Under the pieces are notes generated by a model. The model saw only the letters and a list, made by a program, of their open reading frames with translations, did not search any database and had not been told where the DNA came from. Made by a program: the position numbers and the translations under genes. DNA of 64,000 nt from NCBI RefSeq assembly GCF_025398255.1, contig NZ_JAODNW010000019.1, positions 1 to 64,000 on the forward strand. Direction: 5' to 3'. Shown in pieces: positions 59,720-64,000 of this stretch; position 1 is the first letter of the stretch; every line of letters begins with the position of its first letter. Origin of the DNA: Chelativorans intermedius (GTDB taxonomy: Bacteria; Pseudomonadota; Alphaproteobacteria; Rhizobiales; Rhizobiaceae).

Positions 59720-60526
59720 TCAGCCGAGCGCGGCCTCGATCTGGGCAACGGTTTCCAGGCGCAGATCGCGCGTGGCTCCGCGCCCATAGGCGCCGGCCAG
59801 ATGGCGCAAAAGCGGCCCGAAGCCATCGGCAAGCGGCAGATGGCCGGAAAGCACATGCGCCGGCGCCATTGCCTCCAGCCCATGCAGGATGCTGCCCAGT
59901 GCCTGCTGGTCCATCTGGGCAAGCCATGGTGCGTCGATGGAGGACCAGGTCACCAGCCCGTCGCGCAGCGCGTCATCGGCCAGTTGGCCGATTTCCTCCA
60001 CCGCGCCGGGCAGAACGGCGCCGAAGCTGTCGGCCGCGAAGAAGACCCCATCCTTCGCGTCGAAGAAGCCCATCGTCTCCGGCGCGTCGTAATAGGGCGG
60101 CCTGATCTGGTGCAGGCGGCGGCCGCCCACCTCGAACACCTCGCCGGGTTCCAGCAAGCGCATCCTCTCGGGGCTGCCGGCGCCCATCATGCCCATCTTT
60201 CCGGCTCCCAGAAAGTTGGTGACGACGCGTGCATTCGGCGCGAGGGCCAGCACGCGGTCCAGATTGCCGATGTGGTCGGCATCCGTGTGGCTGAGCCAGA
60301 TCCAGCGCAGGTCCTCAAGGTCCACATGCGCGCTCAGCGTCGCGACGAATTCGTCCGAGAGTGCGCCAAGCCCGGTGTCGACGAGCATCGGCTCCGGACC
60401 TTTCAGCAGAAAGGCATTCACAGGGATCGCCCCAAGCCCGGGCACGGGAAGCCAGGAGGGCAGTGCCAGCCAGGCATCGCCGATCTCTTGCGCCGGTTGC
60501 TGGGTGGGATTTTCGATGGGTGTCAT
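59720..60526 (-). CDS. Metallo-beta-lactamase-fold hydrolase
   Basis: The 268-residue protein has NAFLLKGPEPMLVDTGLGAL, the metal motif WLSHTDADHIGN, DAPETMGFFDAKDGVFFAADSFGA in outline and SGHLPLADG. This places it with flavodoxin-linked or rubredoxin-linked metallo-beta-lactamase proteins and other small hydrolases; the exact substrate is unknown. It is divergent from a TetR gene, with a clear operator between, so it is probably repressed by that regulator. Confidence 0.88.
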   Translation of the reverse strand: MTPIENPTQQPAQEIGDAWLALPSWLPVPGLGAIPVNAFLLKGPEPMLVDTGLGALSDEFVATLSAHVDLEDLRWIWLSHTDADHIGNLDRVLALAPNARVVTNFLGAGKMGMMGAGSPERMRLLEPGEVFEVGGRRLHQIRPPYYDAPETMGFFDAKDGVFFAADSFGAVLPGAVEEIGQLADDALRDGLVTWSSIDAPWLAQMDQQALGSILHGLEAMAPAHVLSGHLPLADGFGPLLRHLAGAYGRGATRDLRLETVAQIEAALG

Positions 60527-60540
60527 GCGCGTTCTCCATT

Positions 60541-60566
60541 TTCAATAAACAATAATGTTCATTGAA
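60541..60566. promoter_or_regulatory. TetR-type operator between the divergent hydrolase and regulator genes
   Basis: TTCAATAAACA (60541-60551) and TGTTCATTGAA (60556-60566) are inverted halves matching at 10 of 11 positions around a 4-base centre. It starts 15 bases upstream of the hydrolase start and lies 61 bases before the chosen TetR start. This is the standard shape of a TetR-family operator. Confidence 0.75.
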
Positions 60567-60626
60567 TTTGCATTAGCCCGCACGAATCCTCTTGTCAACC
60601 GTTCAGTGATCATCCATGTTCATCCA

Positions 60627-61295
60627 ATGACGGAGACGAAGCGACCCTACAGGATGAGCGCCCGGGCCAGGGCGCAGGAGGAGACGCGCCAGCGCATCGT
60701 GGAGGCGACGATACGCCTGCACGAGGCTTTGGGGCCGCGCGCGACGACCATCAGCGCCATTGCCAAGGAGGCCGGCGTGCAGCGGCTCACGGTCTACCGC
60801 CACTTCCCCGACGAGACTGCGGTTTTCCAGGCCTGTACCGCGCACTGGCTTGAGCTCAATCCGCCTCCCGATCCGCGGGAATGGGCGCAGGAGGCGGCCG
60901 GGCCGCAGCGTGCTCGGCGGGCGATTGCCGATTTCTTCGCCTATTACCGGCGCACCCGGCGCATGTGGATGGCATCCTTCCGCGATGTGGATGAGGTGCC
61001 GGCCCTGCAGGGGCCGATGGCCGAGTTCGCCCGTTTCGTGCGTGGGGTGACGGACGGGCTTGCCGGCGAGATCGCGCCGGCGCAGGGCGAATTGGCCCCT
61101 GTGGTGGAGACGCTTCGCCATGTGCTCCACTTCCTCACCTGGAAGGAGCTCGATGAGCAGGGGCTCTCCGATGCGGAGAAGCTGGCGCTGGTGATGGACT
61201 GGCTGGAGGGCGTGCGCCGCGGGACTGAAGACGCATTGCGGCGCGCGGCGGAGGCACCGCACCAGGGGGCGCAGAGCCGCAGCACGCCGCAATGA
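60627..61295 (+). CDS. TetR-family transcriptional regulator
   Basis: The 222-residue protein, started at MTETKRPYRMSARARAQ, has a TetR helix-turn-helix (about 15-65, QRIVEATIRLHE, TTISAIAKEAGVQRLTVYRHFPDE in outline) and a C-terminal all-helical ligand domain. No good ribosome-binding site is seen; MSARARAQ at 60654 is an alternative. It is divergent from the metallo-beta-lactamase gene with a palindromic operator between, so it probably represses both. Confidence 0.93.
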   Translation: MTETKRPYRMSARARAQEETRQRIVEATIRLHEALGPRATTISAIAKEAGVQRLTVYRHFPDETAVFQACTAHWLELNPPPDPREWAQEAAGPQRARRAIADFFAYYRRTRRMWMASFRDVDEVPALQGPMAEFARFVRGVTDGLAGEIAPAQGELAPVVETLRHVLHFLTWKELDEQGLSDAEKLALVMDWLEGVRRGTEDALRRAAEAPHQGAQSRSTPQ

Positions 61296-61372
61296 ATTGG
61301 GCAGGCGCGGCCGCAAGGGCGCGCAACGCATCTCACCGCCCTGCCCTCATCGGGCATCGGGCTTCAGGCAGC

Positions 61373-61398
61373 GCCATGCGTGCTTGGGCACGCATGGC
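61373..61398. terminator. Bidirectional hairpin between convergent TetR and methyltransferase genes
   Basis: GCCATGCGTGC (61373-61383) and GCACGCATGGC (61388-61398) form a perfect 11-bp stem with a TTGG loop between the two convergent genes. No T-run follows on either side. Confidence 0.5.
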
Positions 61399-61518
61399 AC
61401 TGCACACTGTTGAAACCTGGCAGGTTCCTGCTTCGCGCTTTCCGAAAACCGGTTCCGGCTTTCAGCCTTCGTATTGTGCCTGGCGGAAGCTCACGCCCGC
61501 AGGCCGGCATGAAGCGCG

Positions 61519-62598
61519 TCAGACACGCGCGACGAACCACACATTCATGGGGTCGTGGGGCAGAACGTTCCGTTCGATGGTGCGCGCTCCCGCTTCGCGC
61601 AGAAAGCGTTCCGCCGTCTCCCAGCCCCACATGGTGCCGAGGCCGGCGCCGCCCTGGCCGATGGAAACCGGCGTGCAATGGACGGTGGAGACGGCATAGA
61701 GCAGCGTGGCGAAGGGGAAGTCGCGGTTCTTCTCCAGGTCCGCGGAGGCGCCGATGTCCTGCATCAGGTAGACGCCGCCGGGGCGCAGCGAGGCGAGAAG
61801 CCCCTTTACGAGACCGAACGGGTCCTTCTGGTCGTGCACCGCATCGAAGCTGGTCACGAAGTCCCAGCGGCCGGGCTCGCTGTAGCCCGTCAGGTCGCGG
61901 ACCTCGAAGGTGACGTTGCCGAGGCCCTCCGCACGCGCTGTCTGGCGTGCATGTTCGATGGCGTCGGCGCACAGGTCGTAGCCGGCAAAGCGGCTCTTGG
62001 GAAAGCGCTTCGCCATGGCGATCAGCGCCGAGCCGCGCCCGCAGCCGGCATCCAGCACGTCGATTCCCTTCTCAAGGCGGTCGAGCACATCGGGCACCAG
62101 CGGCAGGATGTGGTCGAAGAGCCCGGCCGTCACCGTCTGGCCGCTGTCCTCGGCCATGATCTGATGGAAACAGGGATAGTCGTCGTAGCGCGTGCCCTCG
62201 CCGGTCTCGAAACATGCGATGGTGCGCTCCTCCACCTTGCCGAGAAGTGCGATGTGCTGCGCATAGACGGCCAGATTGCCGAGAGGCGCGTCGCGCGTCA
62301 GGCAGGCGGCGTGTTCGTCCGGCAGGCGATAGCGCCGCGTCTGCGGCGCGTAGTCCACCACGCCGGCCATCACCATCGCGGCCAGCCACTCCCGCACATA
62401 GCGTTCGGAAAGCTGGGCAGCCGCTGCGATCTCGGCGCTGGTCGCCGGCGCCCTGCCCGCCAGCGTGTCGAAAAGGCCAAGCCTGTGGCCGAGCGACATC
62501 ATCGCCGCCGCCGCACCCGCGTCGAGCATGCCGCCCACGCGCTCGGCAAAGGCCTCCGCCTTTGCCATGTCAAGTGTCTGTTCCTGTACCGCCGTCAT
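61519..62598 (-). CDS. SAM-dependent methyltransferase, Rv2258c-like, with N-terminal winged helix
   Basis: The 359-residue protein has an N-terminal winged-helix-like segment (about 20-105, DTLAGRAPATSAEIAAAAQLSERYVREWLAA in outline) and a class I methyltransferase core with VLDAGCGRGSALIAMA (motif I), GYDLCADAIEHAR and FDAVHDQKDPFGLVKGLLASLRPGG in outline. This matches the Mycobacterium tuberculosis Rv2258c group, once called transcriptional regulators; the substrate is unknown. It is divergent from a GlxA/AraC regulator, which probably controls it. Confidence 0.9.
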   Translation of the reverse strand: MTAVQEQTLDMAKAEAFAERVGGMLDAGAAAAMMSLGHRLGLFDTLAGRAPATSAEIAAAAQLSERYVREWLAAMVMAGVVDYAPQTRRYRLPDEHAACLTRDAPLGNLAVYAQHIALLGKVEERTIACFETGEGTRYDDYPCFHQIMAEDSGQTVTAGLFDHILPLVPDVLDRLEKGIDVLDAGCGRGSALIAMAKRFPKSRFAGYDLCADAIEHARQTARAEGLGNVTFEVRDLTGYSEPGRWDFVTSFDAVHDQKDPFGLVKGLLASLRPGGVYLMQDIGASADLEKNRDFPFATLLYAVSTVHCTPVSIGQGGAGLGTMWGWETAERFLREAGARTIERNVLPHDPMNVWFVARV

Positions 62599-62690
62599 CG
62601 GTCGTTCTCCCGGTCTGTTCAGAGGATCATGGGTGAGCGCCTACACGGGGCGGCACGCTGCCGCGAGAGCGATTTTGGACGAAAAGGGGG

Positions 62691-62718
62691 CAAAACGGCC
62701 ATTTGAAGGCCTGTTTTG
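62691..62718. promoter_or_regulatory. Inverted repeat between the methyltransferase and GlxA-like regulator genes
   Basis: CAAAACGGCC (62691-62700) faces GGCCTGTTTTG (62708-62718), an inverted repeat with one bulged base and a 7-base centre, 37 bases upstream of the regulator start. It is a likely operator for the neighbouring AraC-type regulator. Confidence 0.4.
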
Positions 62719-62754
62719 GTAGACTTCTGCCGGTGTTTCGGCCATTTTCGGCGC

Positions 62755-63777
62755 ATGTCCGACATGCGCCCCATCATTCGGGTCGGCCTTCTGACCCTGC
62801 CTGAATCCTATCCTGCTGTGCTTTACGGCCTGCACGAGCTTTTCGGCTGCGTCGGGCGCATCTGGCACAACATCACCGGCGAGCCGGAGGCTGCTTCGTG
62901 CATCTTCTCGCCCAGGCTCGTCTCCCGCGATGGGGTGAGCATGCGGTCGCCGGCCGGCCCGCAGATCGCGGTGGAAACCTCCATCGACGCCATGCCGCAG
63001 CCTGACATCGTGATCGTCACCGACCTCGGCCTGTCGCTCGATTTCGATCCCAGGGGGCGCTGGCGGGCCGAGGCGGAATGGGTGCGCCAGGCGCATGCGG
63101 CCAGCGCCGTCGTCTGCTCGGTCTGCACCGGAGCCGTGTTTCTGGCAGAGGCAGGGCTTCTCGACGGCATCGAGGCGACGTCGCACTGGTCGGCGGCCCG
63201 CATCTTTCGCACCCATTATCCTCGCGTTCGGCTGAGGCCGGAACGGATCCTATGCCCGTCAGGACCCGAACACCGGATCGTCACCGCCGGCGGGGCCTCC
63301 ACCTGGGGCGAGCTCGGCCTTTATCTGGTGGCGCGCTTCGGCGGCGAGGCGGAGGCGCGGCGCATGGCCAAGGTCTTCATGATCGGCGACAAGAGCGACG
63401 GCCAGCTTCCCTTTGCCGCCATGGCGCGTCCCCGCCAGCATGAGGACGCCGCCATTGCCGCAGCGCAATGCTGGATCGCCGACAACTACACCACCACCAA
63501 TCCGGTCTCGCGCATGGCCGAGGTGGCGGGCTTGCCCGAGCGCACCTTCGCGCGCCGCTTCCGCCGGGCCACCGGCTACGGGCCGGTGGAATATGTGCAG
63601 GCCCTGCGGCTGGAGGAAGCCAAGCAGATGCTGGAGACGACCAACGAGCCCACCGATGCGGTGGCGCTGGCCGTGGGATATGCCGATCCGGTGTTCTTCC
63701 GCCGCATCTTCAAGCGCTCGGTGGGGGTCACGCCGGCGCGCTACCGCCAGAAGTTCGCAGCCCTCGCAAGAGTCTGA
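62755..63777 (+). CDS. GlxA-family AraC-type transcriptional regulator with DJ-1/PfpI domain
   Basis: Started at MSDMRPIIRV, the 340-residue protein has an N-terminal DJ-1/PfpI domain with the nucleophile-elbow Cys in VVCSVCTGAVFLAEAGLLDG and ATSHWSAARIF. The C-terminal AraC/XylS domain has two helix-turn-helix units (PVSRMAEVAGLPERTFARRFRRATG in outline and DPVFFRRIFKRSVGVTPARYR). GlxA-type proteins sense small metabolites such as choline derivatives or carnitine in pseudomonads; the ligand here is unknown. Confidence 0.93.
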   Translation: MSDMRPIIRVGLLTLPESYPAVLYGLHELFGCVGRIWHNITGEPEAASCIFSPRLVSRDGVSMRSPAGPQIAVETSIDAMPQPDIVIVTDLGLSLDFDPRGRWRAEAEWVRQAHAASAVVCSVCTGAVFLAEAGLLDGIEATSHWSAARIFRTHYPRVRLRPERILCPSGPEHRIVTAGGASTWGELGLYLVARFGGEAEARRMAKVFMIGDKSDGQLPFAAMARPRQHEDAAIAAAQCWIADNYTTTNPVSRMAEVAGLPERTFARRFRRATGYGPVEYVQALRLEEAKQMLETTNEPTDAVALAVGYADPVFFRRIFKRSVGVTPARYRQKFAALARV

Positions 63778-63851
63778 CCGTGCCCAAAATGCGCCCGCTT
63801 GCCGTGGCAGGAGGCCGGCGTGGCCAACAATCCGCCGGAGTGTGACAAAGA

Positions 63852-64000
63852 ATGATTTGGCGATCTTTCATCTTTCTGGGTGCCCTTGCGCTTATTTCGG
63901 GATGCACCACCATGACGCCCGAAGAGCAGCGTGCGGCAGATGAGGCGGAGTGCCGCAACTACGGCTTCCGCCCGGGCACCGATGCCTTCGCCGAATGCCT
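63852..64000 (+). CDS. Lipoprotein, 5' part only, cut by the window end
   Basis: The first 49 codons encode MIWRSFIFLGALALISGCTT, a signal peptide with lipobox LISGC (Cys18), then MTPEEQRAADEAECRNYGFRPGTDAFAEC. The pattern C-x-x-Y-G-F-x-x-G-x-x-A-F-A-x-C is seen in small lipoproteins of Hyphomicrobiales with unknown role. The gene continues past the window. Confidence 0.7.
   Translation, partial: MIWRSFIFLGALALISGCTTMTPEEQRAADEAECRNYGFRPGTDAFAEC

Overview
The window reads as chromosomal DNA of an alphaproteobacterium of the order Hyphomicrobiales (Rhizobiales), most like the Mesorhizobium/Nitratireductor/Brucella side of the order. The evidence is the high-GC coding style, the gene order tpiA-secG-pyrG-kdsA-eno-ftsB-pdhABC-lpd-lipA-coq10-cinA-ispDF-dusB-ntrBC-ntrYX-trkA-hfq-hflX-mazG, a fused IspDF, a lipoyl domain on the E1-beta subunit PdhB, and the NtrBC/NtrYX pair. 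Genus and species cannot be fixed from the sequence alone.

Left edge (1-2.2 kb): a visibly lower-GC pair on the minus strand, a CapA-like metallophosphoesterase overlapped by the start of a glycosyltransferase that stops early. It sits next to a conserved minus-strand run (2.2-7.7 kb): ppiD-like foldase, trpD, trpC, moaC, moeA. In many relatives lexA follows moeA; here the CapA pair does, so this is probably an insertion or rearrangement point.

Core block (7.8-37.6 kb): central metabolism and cell-envelope precursors (tpiA, pyrG, kdsA, eno), the pyruvate dehydrogenase and lipoate cluster, isoprenoid synthesis (ispDF), and the nitrogen-control locus dusB-ntrB-ntrC-ntrY-ntrX. Then come trkA, a D-amino-acid-transaminase-like gene, hfq-hflX and the convergent mazG. 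A second minus-strand run (39.3-47.3 kb) holds rlpA, a D,D-carboxypeptidase homologue with broken motifs, tmk, holB, metG, tatD, a PhnP-like hydrolase and ybaK. It is preceded by a tRNA-Ser(UGA) gene on the opposite strand.

Accessory right third (47.7-64 kb): next to the tRNA is a low-GC patch with a small conserved protein and an outer-membrane barrel, then a Tat-exported amidohydrolase. A long minus-strand catabolic operon follows: kynU, kynA, a truncated kynB remnant, then a complete branched-chain-type ABC transporter (livG, livF, livH, livM, livK). A divergent GntR regulator lies upstream of kynU. The transporter and the kynurenine genes probably work together on tryptophan or a related aromatic amino acid.

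The last 5 kb hold a TetR regulator divergent from a metallo-beta-lactamase hydrolase, with a SnoaL-like protein and an unusual 44-residue four-cysteine peptide downstream. After these come an Rv2258c-like methyltransferase, a divergent GlxA/AraC regulator and the start of a lipoprotein gene.

The strongest leads are the four-cysteine mini-protein (58876-59010), the motif-less D,D-carboxypeptidase (44900-46057), the kynB deletion scar fused to a transporter operon, and the CapA/glycosyltransferase insertion at the left edge. No CRISPR array, intact insertion sequence, prophage or recognisable defence system was seen.
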